The position numbers and the translations under genes were made by a program. From Kingdonia uniflora (Eukaryota; Streptophyta; Magnoliopsida; Ranunculales; Circaeasteraceae), in assembly GCA_014058105.1 (NCBI GenBank), contig JACGCM010001311.1, positions 682,001 to 746,000 of the forward strand: DNA of 64,000 nt. Direction: 5' to 3'. Shown in pieces: positions 22,301 through 35,028 of this stretch (positions are counted from its first letter, which is position 1; the number at the start of each line of letters is the position of its first letter). Below the pieces are notes generated by a model. That model worked only from the letters and a program-made list of their open reading frames with translations, was not told the DNA's origin and did no database searches.

Positions 22301-25263
22301 CCTGATTCTATAAATTAGCTCTCGCAGAGACCGCATCCAACCCTTTTACAATACCTTGTGGAGAGCTGCCTTCAACTTCCATCTCCTCTTCTGCATCGGC
22401 CTCTTCGACATACCACCCCTTTATAATCGCTTCAATATCGGACACAGAGTATCCAACATCTTGGAGCATTTGGCCAAGGTTATCGCGAGTAACTGAAACT
22501 TCCTCAACATTCTTCTTTGCCTCCCCTGTGAGTTTGAGCATCGTAACCCGGTATGAATCCTTCGCAGAAATCGAACACCCTTTTTCAAGAGCTAAATTAG
22601 CCACAATTTGAGCAACCCTCTTCTCGAACTTAGCAACTATCTTCTTAAGCTCCGTCTTCTAATCCTCAAACCCGAGATAGATTCCTTTCAACAAACGGGA
22701 CATCTACAACACAAAGTAACATTTCAGTTCGAAGATTACACAAAATTCAAATAAAACGTAGCGTTTAACTTACCCTACAAAGTTCCAACTTCACAGACAT
22801 GCCCAGCTTCTCAGAAACTTCTCGAGCTGCTACCCTCGTCTTATTCTCTAGAACCAACAACTCGTCCTTCACAGTAAGACTACTCCCAGCCTCCTTCACC
22901 CCACTCACAGGAACAGGAGCATCCACCTTCCTCCTTTTTGAACTCATGGCAACCTCTCCACTCTCAGTGGTTGCCGAGTTCGAACCATTAACCTTCACAT
23001 TCTTCCTTTATGGGTGCCTTTGAATTAACTTGCTTGATGTAGCCCCTACGAGATTTGCCTTCAATGAGATCGGTACAACCTTTTTTAATGTTGGACGTCC
23101 TTCAACGTTCGATACTGCCCTCCTTCCATCTTCAACGGTTGTACCAGATCCTGTCATTTTTCTCTTCGCTTGAGACTTTTAAACCTTTTTCGACCTACTG
23201 TTAGCCCTTTTAAATCGGCAAATTTCGAACTCCCCCAAAACAATTTCGAGCTCTAATCCTTCTCGAGATACAATATCGATTAATGATTCCTTTCTCGCAA
23301 CTTGAGATCAAGGATCTGCAAAAAGTATAACACATTGTTACATATAGACATAACGCTAACACATTATTACTTTTCTTTAGATTTTTATATATCAAATCCA
23401 TAGGTTCCTCGCCCACCCTTTGAAGACAATCACCCTTCATCCATATCAAGTTATCATTCCATACTCGTCCTGCCGAGTTCAGATCAAAAAATTGAGGCTG
23501 AGACGAACTAGAAGAGAAGTACGCGCCCCTAGTAGCCGTATAGTATTTCATAGTATAATATTGCAAAACATCTACATAGGTTATTCTCCTCTCCACCCTG
23601 TTGAAAGCCCACCTTCTATTCAGGTTATCACAAACATTTATCACTTCCCACATATTCCCATTCAGTTGGGGAGGGCAGGCCTCAATAACATTCAAAATAT
23701 CTTTAACAAGATTGCTTAAAGGCATCATCAGTCCAAAATCTAGCTAAGAAGGATAACACAAAAATCCCTGGTCCAGATCACTTTGGACAATCTCATTAAA
23801 ATACTCAAAAGATATAGTCTCATCCACTCCCCTCTCAGATTTCTTATGCTCTAAATCAGGCAATAAGAAAAAGTATTCGTCACCGCTTTTAATTGTGCAC
23901 CCCCTAAATGACCTACTGGCATGTTCTATCACCTTACCCCATGCACCACCAAAATTACTTTTAATTGTATAAAACTCCTTGAATACATCTGACTCTGCAA
24001 GATATGGTAAGAAGTTACCAGGGAAATCTACAACAGTACAACATATTTTAGCTCGAAAACAAATACAAAATTCAAAGAATTACAAGCTATCAACTTACCA
24101 TCCTAGTCAGCTCCAACTGTGCAGAGGTAGTCAGCTCCTCCGTACCTCTTCAAGCTACCAACCTCAATCGCTTCTCCACTACCAGTAGATCATCCTCATC
24201 AATAGGTCAGCTCAACCTGACCTTCACCCTTCCGACAGCAGTAGGCAGGCCAGCCCTCCTCTTTTCTATATTCCCCTTGTCCTCACTACTCACCGGGGTA
24301 CCGGAGGCCGAGCTGCCCTTCACAGCTTTCTTCTTGGTGTACTTTAGAGTTAACTTGCTCGACGCTGTCCTAACATAAACATCCCCTAACAATATTTCTG
24401 AGGCCCTCAACAATACCGGACATTCCTTCCCGTCCACTCCTCTTTTCTTGCTCGTTCCCACCCCTGTCATTTGTCTCTTGGCCTGAGACTTTTGAACTCT
24501 CTCTGATCTACTATTAGATTTTTTGCTTTTGCTGATACCGAGCTCTTTCAGAACTATCTCGAGCTCAACACCTTCACGAGCTACAGTATCCAGCAGCGAT
24601 TCTTTTCTTGCCATTTTAGATCGAGGACATGTAACACAATATAAACAATTGGTTAAACCATAGAACAAGCCTACAACTACCACAGATCAATTTTATATTA
24701 CTTACTTTTCTTCAAAGTTCTATATACAAGTTTTATGGGTTCCTCGTCCATTATCTGAAGACAATCACCTTTCACCCATATAACATTATCGTTCCAAACT
24801 CGACCTGCTGAATTCAGATCGAAGAAAAGAGGTCGAGACAAACTAGAACAGAAATACGCACCTCCAGTTGCAGCATAATATTTCACAGCGTAGTACTGCA
24901 AAACATCCTCAGGAGTTATTCTCCTATCTACCTCATTCTCCACCCATAATCTATTCAGAGTCTCACAGACATTAATCACCTCCCACATGTTTCCATTGAA
25001 TTGGGCAGGACAAGCCTCTATGGTGTTCAGTATACCTTTAACAAGATTGCTAAGAGGCAATCTTAGCCCGTGCTCCAACTGGGATAGATAATACAAAAAT
25101 CCCTGGTTCAGGTCTCTCTAGACATTCCCATCAAAATACTCTAAGTGTATCAATTCATCTACCTTCCTCCTCATTTTCTTCTGTTCTAAGTCAGGCAACA
25201 AAAAGAAATACTCTTCCCCACTTTTTATAATGCATCATCTAAATGACCTCCCAGAGTATTCTA

Positions 25264-25800
25264 CCCATGGTTTTAAATAATCGTTATAACAACTGTTATA
25301 ACGTCGTTATAATGGTAACGCCTTGAGCCCGCTCCATTATGTGTCTTGTTCTGTTCTAAAAAATAAGACCCGTTCTTTTATGTTACAAACCATTATTTTA
25401 TGCCATAACGGTTGTTGTTACCATTAAAACAATGCGTTATTTTCAGTATTCTCTTTTACATTTTTTACCAAAGTTATATACCGTTATAGCGGGGTTATAA
25501 CACTGTTATTTATAAAATAATGACTATTATAATCGAAAACTAATGCAAAATTTTAGAAAATAAATAGCAATGTCATAATGTCTAGTACTTTAATGAGGGA
25601 GGTGCGAGCTAAGCACCCCATATAACCTAAATATAGAAACGCATAATTATTACCACTATTTTTGAATTTTAAACAATTTGACTGTCTTTACGTGTTATTT
25701 GGCTTTTGAAAATGTAACACTGTTATAACACCATTATAACGGTTATAACGATAACGACCTCTGCCCGTTACACCGTTATAACGTACCAATTTAACCCTTG
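25264..25800. mobile_element. MITE-like insertion with GTTATAACGG palindromes
   Basis: Comparison with the second copy of the same gene (about 23880-23960) shows a 537-bp insert flanked by ATTCTA on both sides (25258-25263 and 25801-25806). The ends are loosely inverted (GGTTTTAAATAATCGTTATAAC against GGTTAAATTGGTACGTTATAAC). Palindromic TTATAACG motifs are packed toward both ends. The superfamily is unclear because a 6-base duplication fits no standard class well. Confidence 0.6.
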
Positions 25801-26534
25801 ATTCTATCACATTACCCCATTTTCTACCTACACTAGTTTTGAATTTACATAATTCTTTGAATACATTAGATTTCAAAGGATAAGAGCACAAAATACCAGG
25901 GAAATCTGGAAATTGTACTTCTTCCTCCACCTCAGATTCTATATCTACGATTTCTATATTTTCAGACTCAACCATGTGACCAGAGATCGATGTCTCTATA
26001 TCATGTAAAACCTCCATTACAGATGTAGGCTAAAGGATGAGGATTTATTTCTATAACAGATTCTCCTCACTCCCCAACCTACATACAGGTCCAGGTATTC
26101 TGTCAATTCACTCAATCATTTTCTTTTGTCTATACACATCCATACATGCATTTACTATATCTCTATTATACATATGCAAACATATTTATTTTTACAGATC
26201 AAACAGTCTTTTCAAATATTTACTATAAATAACATAATTTTCAAATTTTTGAAAACCCATAAATATTTTTAAACTTCACATAAATTAAATCAAAAACTCA
26301 ATCACGAACCTTCAACGTCTGAGCATGAATTAAAGGCAGTGCCCAATCCATTTTTTTACCACGACAATGTACAACCAACATTTGGACTCTACCTCCATAG
26401 ACTTCTCTCCCGTTCTGTGACGATCACCTTCGTCCAATCTCTCACGTGATTCTCTGCAAGTTTTTCTCTTTTCTCTCCCGCTACTCTTACATTTTTCAGA
26501 GTTTGATAAAATTTTGAATGAGAAAGACAAACTA

Positions 26535-26548
26535 CTATTTATATTTTC
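26535..26548 (-). promoter_or_regulatory. TATA box of the element A antisense main gene
   Basis: The minus strand reads AAAATATAAATAGTAG, about 520 bases before the first recognised coding exon (26017). An acceptor-like TTTAG sits just before that exon, so a 5' intron is likely, as in element B. Confidence 0.45.
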
Positions 26549-27014
26549 TCTTTCTACTACTGGTAGTTATTGAGCTTCGCACAAGCCGCCCTCAGTTTTG
26601 AAACCGATCCATCCCTTCCATAATTAATGTCAGATGTTTCATACCTTTTCGGTGAAAGCACCTTTCCATTATTACCCCACCATCTATATTTTAATATATT
26701 TTTATCTCTCCCAACAAGATCCCTCTCAAACCTTCCCACACTCATGATGACTCTATACTCACATGCAATCAAACTTTTTATCTCCTTATACAAAAGATAA
26801 AAATCAAAGCTCATCTGCTTTTTCCATTCCAGCTTGTGTACTTATAGTACTATTGACGTCATTTTCAATGTAATCATATTTTAAAATTTAAATTTTTTAT
26901 TCACAACCGTTCCTAACCACATTTATAACAAAATAAGAACAGATTCAAGAAACACATTCTACCTACATTCCAATTACAGTTATTCGATCTAATTCAGTTC
27001 GCTCCCTCATATAA

Positions 27015-27310
27015 TTACACATAAAGCATCCTCATATCTTCCTCATCTACCTCTTCCACGGTAATTTGCTTCATAACCACTTTTTGAGCTGTAGGATCCA
27101 AAATCACTTTACGGAATATCTTCGAGTATAAATTATGCCCAATCTCAAGTTCCCTCGCCCTCAAATCCAAGCCTTCGAATTGCATTTCAGATTTAAGCAA
27201 GTCAGCATCATAATCTAATAGCCCAAGGACCCTCTCCCATACTTCTACAATCTTTATCGCTAGTCGTCCCTTTGCAGGATGACGAGATCTTTCAAAACGA
27301 GTCTTCACCA
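27015..27310 (-). CDS. Element A second small antisense ORF (98 aa)
   Basis: The start is placed at ATG 27310 (MVKTRFERSRHPAKGRLAIK). The body (LLDYDADLL, FEGLDLRARELE, YSKIFRKVILD) and acidic end (VDEEDMRMLYV) align with the equivalent ORF of element C (41373 leftward: AVKGRLATKV, LLSYDAVLP, IFRTLILD). The frame is open here, unlike in C. No known domain was recognised. Confidence 0.55.
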
Positions 27311-27648
27311 TTTTTTCTCTTCTTCCTCCTCTATACATCGTCTCTCCATCATATTTATGCACCTTTTCAAGATAACTTTGAATCTCCTACATTCTGCAAA
27401 TATTATAATCTATTTTTCCATAACTGGAATCCCTTAGATCATGATAGAAAGTTATTTGAACTTATCTGCACAAATTGACCTCCTTGAATTCGTCCATCAA
27501 CGTTTCAAACTAACTTTCACATTCTATTCCCACTGCAATACAATTTCAACATATCTCCTTAGCTCGATATTTTTGTTCATGCATATTATATTCCCTGTAA
27601 GGATTTTTTACCTAGCACAAGTCTTAAAATCAAATCAGCTCAATACCC

Positions 27649-27651
<3 letters not shown>

Positions 27652-27695
<44 letters not shown>
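27652..27695. repeat. (TA)n microsatellite
   Basis: About 20 TA units with one C interruption at the right end. Confidence 0.97.
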
Positions 27696-27696
<1 letters not shown>

Positions 27697-28254
27697 ATAT
27701 TTACACTTTCACATATATTTTCAACACTTTGACTAATCAAATTCTATTTTTTAGTTTGCCTTCTCAAAATTATATTTTTGCACTCCAACATAAATATATT
27801 TCTTTCAGCTCGATTTAAAAAAAACAACTAATTAGATATATTAACACAATTTTCACAAAGTTTCTTTCTCATTAGTTCGAAAGTTGCTCACAAAATACTT
27901 TACAGATATCAAGTCATTCAAATATTTCTACAGATTGATGTACAGGTTACATTATATCTAAGTTTGCAAACACAGATTTGTTCCAAAACTCTTCTGTAAG
28001 AGAGGTCCTGGAACTAAAAATCACTAATCTTGATCCCTTCTTCACACCATTTACTTCCACAAGAAACTGAGGAAGTAGAGGTATCAATGCCTGAACTAAA
28101 CCTCAGCACGGGGGCCTTCTTCACGATAAAAGAAGATGATTATGCAAAAGAAACACTTCCAATCTCTGTCTCCCTTCTCCACCACCACCGTCTCCTCATC
28201 CATAACCCCTACCAACTGAGAGTTGGTAGAGATTATAGAATGTCCTACCTTATA

Positions 28255-28577
28255 ACCCAGTCCCTCGCAAGATACCCGCAGTAATGCCTCGCATGTATGT
28301 CAGCCTTCATATCTATCTCCTTAACATTGTCCTCCACCAAGATACGAAGGCATCTCCGACGCTGCTCCCCAGATAGAACCACGTAATAAAATTCCCACAT
28401 ATGGCAAAAATCATTTTCAGCTTCTGTCACTTCTTCTTCCGACATCCCATGATAAGTCGAGGGTACGGGAATGGGTGCAGGATTCTTGAGTGCTTGATTA
28501 CCAAAGTAGAGTAACTTTAGCCTCTAAAATTCTACAACCACTCTCTCTTAATATACCATACGCCTAGTCTTAACCAT
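28255..28577 (-). pseudogene. Element A first small antisense ORF
   Basis: From ATG 28577 the frame runs MVKTRRMVY, then TAA, a TAG, and stays open from there: LLYFGNQALK, PAPIPVPSTYHGM, MWEFYYVVL and RRRCLRILVED. Element C has the same order (RYFGQQSL, PTPIPVEPTYQGM, LCQFYYILL, RDNLRSLAE). Two stops near the start make it a pseudogene as read. Confidence 0.6.
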
Positions 28578-28653
28578 TGTCAAAATAGAGTATAGAAAAA
28601 GATGTTACAGTAACAAGATGTTTTACAGAGATGACAAACACTACAGTATTGGT

Positions 28654-28666
28654 ACTATTTATATCA
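28654..28666 (-). promoter_or_regulatory. TATA box before the first small antisense ORF of A
   Basis: The minus strand reads TTGATATAAATAGTACC, about 80 bases before ATG 28577. Confidence 0.55.
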
Positions 28667-28898
28667 AACTCAGATTCAATGTGCAAGTACATTCCAAAGC
28701 AGTCTTCATTTAAAGCAAAACCAATCTAGGAACCCCAAATGTCAAGTACATCAATTCTTTCCATCATCATAAATACTTAATACATTCTTCAATAAATAAA
28801 TACTGAGTATGCAACCAGGTAGAGATGGACCCTAAAATTGGCGATTGTTGCAAAATTGGGACTAATTATTGATTACTTCCTAATCTCGACAAATTTCC

Positions 28899-29940
28899 AT
28901 GGATCTCTGGGAGACTAAAAGCTCCTTCCCTAGGGCTTCGAGTATAAATCAAAATGGAGCTCCAAAATACGCTGAGATGGCAAAGGAACAAGAGGGTTGC
29001 AGCTGTTCACTTGACCAACTTCCTACCTCAGGCAAAAGAAGGGATTTTCCATCCATCAAAGTGCCAACCGAAGCTCATAAAAGAGGTTTAAGCATAAATA
29101 TATTCAATCTTGTATGTAGGTTGGATCTTCAAAAAACCCCAATTTATGAAGCACAGTCTCAAGCTCTCGATCTATCAAAACCAAAAAGAACCTGCAGACT
29201 GATTCCAGTGGGCAAAGGTTATATTACCATTTTTTTGGATAATGAAGAAAATCGCAACAAGATTTGGTCAGGAGGTCCTTGGGTTATCAGAAAATAGTTA
29301 CTCCGATTGTTACCCCAAGTTCAAAGAGTTAAGGATCCAAAAAAGAGCCAATAAGAGATTCCAACACCTGAAGCTTTTACAAAGAATACTTATGAGGAAA
29401 AAAAAGTAAAGAGAGGCTCTAAACAAAGGAAAAGTTCTACTAGAAGTAACTGAGGATACAAGTACGGAGGTGCTAGACAAAATACCAAACCCAATAACTG
29501 ACGCAGAGGTACCTGATGTTATTCCTAAGCAAATGTCTGATGGAGGACCTTCAAAGTTTTAGGGGCAAGAGAGCAGGGAAGTCACTCCGGTTCAGTGGAA
29601 GAATTATGATACTCTCATTTGCTTTGAGCAAGCAATAACAAGTACAAAAATGGTTGAAGGTGATCTCATAAGTCCACCCCCTAACCCCGAAATTTTATAT
29701 CAACATCTTAAAGAAACAGCTATTGTCAAGCTTTAATTAGCCTTGAAATGGGCAGACATGGTTGACGATACTGAAAGGGATAAGGCCTTGATTGCTCATG
29801 AAGGAATCTAGCACAACTCGGGCAAGGACAACCATGTCCAATTGAAGAAAACTATAAAGCAAAAGAATGTGAGATCCGGTGAAGGGAAAATCTATCTAAA
29901 CACTAGGTCAAACCGGAATAAAAACATAGGTTTCCAATGA
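28899..29940 (+). pseudogene. LINE ORF1 (DUF4283-like)
   Basis: The ATG at 28899 opens 132 codons. The middle (RTCRLIPVGKGYITIFLDNE, IWSGGPWVI) is typical of the DUF4283 domain of plant LINE ORF1 proteins, which bind the element RNA. TAG at 29297 ends it. The rest is a decayed, lysine-rich linker. Confidence 0.72.
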
Positions 29941-30660
29941 GGGTGATCTTCTAGAATATCATAGGCATTGGTAATAAAAATTCTAGACTCTCACTCCGTC
30001 GGCTGGTGAATAAATATAAACCTATTTTTATCTTCATTGCTGAGCCCAAATTAAATCTATTGTGTCTAACATTCTCAAACTGGGTCTCTCAGATTACAAA
30101 ATTTCTTTTATTTCTAATGATTGTGATTCCAGGCTTGGGAATTTGTGGTGCCACTAGAAAGCGGATTCCCATGACCCAGTCCTCGTGGTAGCCTCTTCAT
30201 ATCATATTACTATAATATATGAAGGAGTGTTAATCTCTGCAATCCACGGTATGGTCTCTATCTCCGCAAGAAGGGCTTTGTGGAAGGATATAGAAAACCT
30301 TGCAAATCTCAACCTTCCTTGGCTGACTTTAAGGGATTTCAACAGCTTTCAAAACTGGGATGAGCGAAGTGGTGGTACGGGGCCTCCTCTTTGATCTATA
30401 ACTGAATTTAATGACTGCATCGATTATTGCAGACTTTTTGAAAGTTCTTCCTCGGGTCCAAAATACTCTTAGTGCAATGGTCAACAGGGAAGAGCTCAAA
30501 TCTTGAGAAGACTCGGCAGTGCCTTATAAAATAGTGCCTGGATATCAAATTTTTAGGGATGGTCCTACAAGTATTTGGCCAGAGACAACTCTGATCACTC
30601 GGCATTGGTTGAAAGTATTCAAGGAATCCCTAAACCATTCCATTTAGAATCATAATAGCT
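29938..30660 (+). pseudogene. LINE apurinic-type endonuclease
   Basis: The frame starts near 29938 and carries GIGNKNSRLSLRRLVNKYKP and FIAEPK, the N-terminal motifs of the L1 endonuclease, where E is catalytic. LPWLTLRDFNSFQNWDERSGG marks the usual GDFN region, with G changed to R. Several stops and shifts occur. Confidence 0.75.
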
Positions 30661-31229
30661 TGGGTTTCATATACTAGTTTCAGAGACTTAGTGGCTAACT
30701 CTTGGGGTGAAATTCTCTTTGGAGATCCCTTATTTGATCTAATGAAGAACTTGCAGAGGCTTAAAGTGGCAATCAAGGTTTGGAGGAAAGAAAACATGGG
30801 GGGTTGAAAGACTCAAATAGAGACAAGTGCAGCTGAACTTGAGGTACTGCAGGCTCAGCCTGATGACAACTACTCTGATAACTTGATGATGGAAGCTTCT
30901 TAAAAACAACTTTCTCTCAACAGTCTTTTAAATCATGAAGATTACATTTGTAGGCAGAAGCAAAAGTGTCCTGGCTGAAAAGTGGGGAGAGAAACACAAA
31001 ATATTTTCATGCGCTCTACAGAATTATATCGGAAAAGAGTCTTATTACTGAAATATCCTTAAAAATGACTCCCTCTTATCTTGTCAGGCTGAGATTAAAG
31101 AGCACATCGTGGACTATTATACTACAAAATTTACTCATATTCATTCAAACATCAATTCAGATCTTATTGGCATGATCCCGTCTCATGTTTTAGCTGAACA
31201 AAATCTGTTGATTAGTGCGCATACTTCTC

Positions 31230-32420
31230 CATAAGGGGTTAAACTGACTGCTTTTGGTCTTAAAGGTGATAGTAGTCCAGGTTCGGATGGATTCAGCGGG
31301 GTTTCCTTCCAGCATTTCAGAGATATCATTGGGAGTGATCTTAGAAGGGCAACAATTTCTTTCTTTGTCGATTCCACTATTCCAAAGGGCTTTAACTCAA
31401 ACTTTTTGGTCTTAATCCCAAAAAAGAAAGATTCATGCACAATGGGAAACTTTAGACCAATCTGTCTGAGCAATTTTGTGTTTAAAGTGATTATAAAAAT
31501 CATCGCTACCAGACTTAGTAAAATTACGCCGGATATTATTTCCGCTGAACAAAGTGGGTTTGTGCCTGGAAGATCAATCCATTCTAATATTTCTCTAGCC
31601 TAAGAGATGACAAACGAGACGAGAACTTACTGTAAAAATGGAAATATTGGTCTCAAGATTGACATTTCACAAGCTTTTGATACTGTGACCTAGCCTTTCC
31701 TTTTCCAAGTGCTTAAATTATTGGGGTTCTCTTTTCAATTCTACAGCTAGATTAGGGTGATTCCTAACAGTGCCTATATTTTAGTACTCATCAACGGTGG
31801 TCCATGTGATTTCGTTAAAGCCTCGAGAGGTCACCAACAGGGCTGCCCCATCTCCCCCATCCTCTTCGCCCTTGTGAAAGACGTGTTCAGCAAAGGAATC
31901 CCATGGCTGAGAGATAAACAGATACTCAAATCTATGGTTCCTTACAAATAGATACTCAAACCAAGCTCAACTTATCTTCTCTTTGCGGATAACATACTGA
32001 TTTTTTCTAAAAGAGATCTTAAAGGTCTTAAGGCTCTAAAAATCCTCATGGAAGTTTACCAATCTTCCTCTAGCCAATGGGTTAACAAGGAGAAATACAA
32101 AATATTTGTTGGTTCTCTCTCTTCTTATCGACTTAAAACCATTGCTTCTCTCTTTGTTTTTGGGATGGGTACACTTCCAGAGAGGTATCTTGGGATCCCC
32201 CTGGTGCAAGGAAGAGTCTCAAAAGCAACGGTGGCTCCTCTTACTAACAAAATTAGATTTAGGGCAACTGGTTAGAGTGGAAAGCTGTTCTCTTTCCAAA
32301 GTAGAGTAGTTCTTATACAATCTATACTTACAAGTCTTCCAATTTTTAATATGGTGATCTAGAAGTGGTCGATTGCAGCAGTAAAAGAATATGAGAAAAT
32401 CATTAAAAAATAGGTCTTTT
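31230..32420 (+). pseudogene. LINE reverse transcriptase
   Basis: Conserved blocks: SSPGSDGFSGVSFQ, VLIPKKKDSCTMGNFRPICL, EQSGFVPGRSIHSNI, LKIDISQAFDTV, GHQQGCPISPILFAL, and LLFADN in place of the catalytic FADD. ERYLGIPLVQG and KLFSFQSRVVLIQSIL follow. Stops near 31603, 31750 and 31951 and a truncated end rule out activity. Confidence 0.92.
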
Positions 32421-32699
32421 CCCAATGGTCGATTGCACAGGAGATCATCAATGTAGACTTCCACGCAAAGACGTCTCGATTCAGTCATAAGAATTGAATG
32501 AGAACATCCTTATCGTGTTGGACCAGCTTGGTACCGATAAAAGTACTTCTGTTAGGTCCATCAATGTTGATGTATTCTGTAAGTTCCTCTATTGAATGTT
32601 GATCATCAAAGTGATCAGCTTTCTATAATTGTTATGCAGTATATCTGTCTGAGGTATCTAGAATGGCAGAGACGGTATTCTCGCAAGATCGAGAAAGCT

Positions 32700-33135
32700 T
32701 TTGACTACCTTTGATTTCATAGATACCATCATTGTGCTTGAATCAGAGTGTTTAATAATAAGTGGAAGCGATTTCTTCCATGTTGTGAATCCAATAGCGG
32801 CCCATACTCCCGAGATAGTGAGATTTGGCATTAATGACGTAGAAGACGACGTTGATTATGGTTGGTCCTGTAATAATAGGTAAGATGATCTTACCTACGT
32901 GTTCTTCTTTAGAACCATTGAATTTACTGATATCAATGTCGCTTGGAATAACTTGATCGGCCAATCCCATCTGGTCGATTGTGCTCCGAAAGAGAATCTC
33001 AATATCACTTCCAGTATCGATCATCATTGAATGCATGACAAACATCTTCATCTTGAGCATTATGACTAATGCATCATGATGTAGAAACTTTACATGAGTA
33101 ATGTCGTAATCTTCGAATGAGATCCCAAGCCGGCG
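32700..33135 (-). pseudogene. Element D aspartic protease
   Basis: On the minus strand: YDITHVKFLHHDALVIML, MMIDTGSDIEILF, KFNGSKEEHVGKIILPI and SHYLGSMGRYWI. The open part is 32752-33060. Most positions are shared with element A (2815-3150), including the DTGS centre. Confidence 0.88.
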
Positions 33136-33389
33136 ATTGCTCGACTTAGGTAGAAGCTTGGCCTTTTTATCTTGAGGTGTGAAATCACAGCATTCTGATA
33201 GTCTTCTGCGCTTGAATCTATAAAAGTTGTTGATCTAATGAATTTTGATCATGTTGCAATGGTACATATGGTAAAGATGTTTCTCCTCAGCTTGATTTTT
33301 GACCTAGATTACTTCGAGCTTCTTCTTTTAGCGACCATCCTTGTATGATTCCAGGTCGATAATATATTTGTGCATCCATCCCTCTTTGA

Positions 33390-34955
33390 AAATGAATTCT
33401 AGCAACCTCTATAAATCATAGCAATTGCCAATAGAATGATGGTTTACCTTGTAATGCATGCAATATAAGCGGCTTTCGATTGGTTCCAATGGTTGAGAAG
33501 GACGATATAACTTGTCCTTGGATAAAATTAGAAAAATTACGGATATTCGAACATTCATCATTGGGAGGACCGGATTAGGTAATGTACTGCCTTTTCGAGG
33601 ATTGCCAGTATTGCCTTTGGAATGCTTTTTATCACACTGATCCTCCTTCGGGTCATTGTTTCGATATGTAATTGGACCTTTCGTGGTTAGGACAGATTTA
33701 GTAGATTTATACCTTTCGGACATCATCATTTTTAGGCCTACATATCCATTGGCCTTGGTGATCATATCCTCCAAGGTCACAAGTTTGCTGAGGAAGAGGT
33801 GTTATTTGGCCTTACAGTCGAGCTGGAGCACATTGGTAAAAGCAGTAATAACAGTTTTTTTATCGAGATTATCCACTTTTTGCTCGAGCTCCAAAAACCT
33901 CTTTGCAAAAGCCTCAAGCTTCACTCTGTGTAACTGTTTAAGATTAATAGGATAATATAAATTCTCCTATTTGTCTCTATTGTGAGCATATGTCTTGATA
34001 AATTGTTTCTGCAGCTGATAGAATGTGAGTATGAAATTTTAGGTAAAGAGTGAAACCACCGGAGCATCGAATGTGAGAATGGAATCTTCAGGTAAAGAGT
34101 GAAACCACCAGAGCGGTTCTTCCTATGTTGCGAACAAATGGCAGAAGATGTGGTTAAGATTGGAATATAACCCCAATGAATCACGGTATTATTGAATGTG
34201 CTCTTATGGATCGGTGCCCTTGTATTTACAATTTTTTAGAGTATGGAAACCTTTCGACATTTCCATATCGAATAATTTTTTGGCAATCGGACTTCCCTAT
34301 AATTTGGTAAGGTCATCTGTAGTACCTAGAACTTGCGCTTCAATCAACTCTTTGATGAGCTGATCCATATACTCTTGTGTGACGAATTGACGTATTGCTT
34401 GAGTGGCTCGGTGAGGAGGTTGAAGATTATGAGTATCGGTGCCCTTACTCAAATGATCATGTGCAGGAATTCAAGGTTGAGGTCGCTGTTCTTCATCCTA
34501 ACGTTTGGAAAATCGGTGACCTCTGCTGATTTTAGACTGAACTTTACCACCCAAATGAATGGAAGATTGATGTTCATGCTGAATATTTATGGAAATATTT
34601 TTGCTGGTGCCTCCTCGAGGTCCCAATCTATCCCACGAAGAAACCTGGGAGGTCTCTGGCACTTGATCGCGATCTTTGGTTTGAGGAGCCTGTTGAGTAT
34701 CTTGCAGAGCTTGTAATATAGTCTGCATGGTTGTTATTTAGTCTTCATGTCGTTTGAACGTTGTCAAACGAGCCTATCGCTCAACTTTGAGCTCCTTCTC
34801 GCAGAACTTTCGGTCAATAGTAACCTGACGTTTGAGCTCATTATGTTTCTCTATTTTGGCGTTTAATATGGTCAGTAGTTCTGTAAGTTGTTCCAACTCA
34901 ACTGAAAGATCGAGCTAGATTTCGGTGGCTGGTCGTCTGGAAGTGACCATGATTG
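33390..34955 (-). pseudogene. Element D gag
   Basis: From about 34951 leftward: a coiled-coil N-terminus (MVTSRRPATEI, then ELEQLTELLTIL), a spacer, a conserved capsid core (WWFHSLPEDSI near 34100, FIKTYAHN near 33990, FAKRFLELEQKVDNL near 33890), LEDMITKANGYVGL near 33770, and a decayed zinc-knuckle-like CMHYKVNHHSIGNC near 33440. Many stops occur. Confidence 0.82.
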
Positions 34956-35013
34956 AAGATTGATAGCAGAGTAAATGTATGCCTTAGGATATCATGGAAA
35001 TGTCTTCTTTCCA

Positions 35014-35028
35014 ATAGACGGTGCCAAA
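35014..35028 (-). promoter_or_regulatory. Primer binding site of element D
   Basis: On the minus strand TTGGCACCGTC follows the LTR end; the same core is seen in element B. Confidence 0.6.

Larger units (their letters stand above)
20315..26017 (-). pseudogene. Element A antisense main gene, with its Transposase_28-like part in two copies
   Basis: Read from 26017 leftward. An acidic N-terminus (25795-26017) is followed, past a MITE, by a Transposase_28-like domain at about 25255-24698 (LRLPLSNLVKGILNTIEA, RVWNDNVIWVKGDCLQ). A basic segment with a likely nuclear signal follows at 24616-24207. A second, diverged copy of the same domain lies at about 24080-23210 (MPLSNLVKDILNVIEA, RVWNDNLIWMKGDCLQ) with its own basic segment at about 23160-22765. 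Next come an acidic helical segment (22604-22308), coiled coils (21466-21188 and 20871-20512) and a C-terminal part to about 20340. Likely introns separate the parts. Stops and frame breaks are present throughout. It is homologous to the antisense genes of B and C. Confidence 0.7.
28830..32440 (+). mobile_element. L1-type LINE, 3' truncated
   Basis: ORF1 (gag-like), endonuclease and reverse transcriptase follow each other on the plus strand, in the usual order of plant L1 elements. The left end is uncertain (about 28820-28890). The right end stops inside the thumb region, where it meets gypsy fragment D; no poly(A) or target duplication was found. The element lies in or next to the 3' end of element A. 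Confidence 0.85.

Noticed and set aside
26557..26814. 85-codon minus-strand ORF upstream of the element A antisense gene
   Set aside because: It lies just upstream of the TATA motif, has no match in elements B or C, and is probably promoter sequence.
27441..27818. 125-codon plus-strand frame with a run of Tyr-Ile
   Set aside because: It is made by the (TA)n microsatellite and AT-rich sequence.
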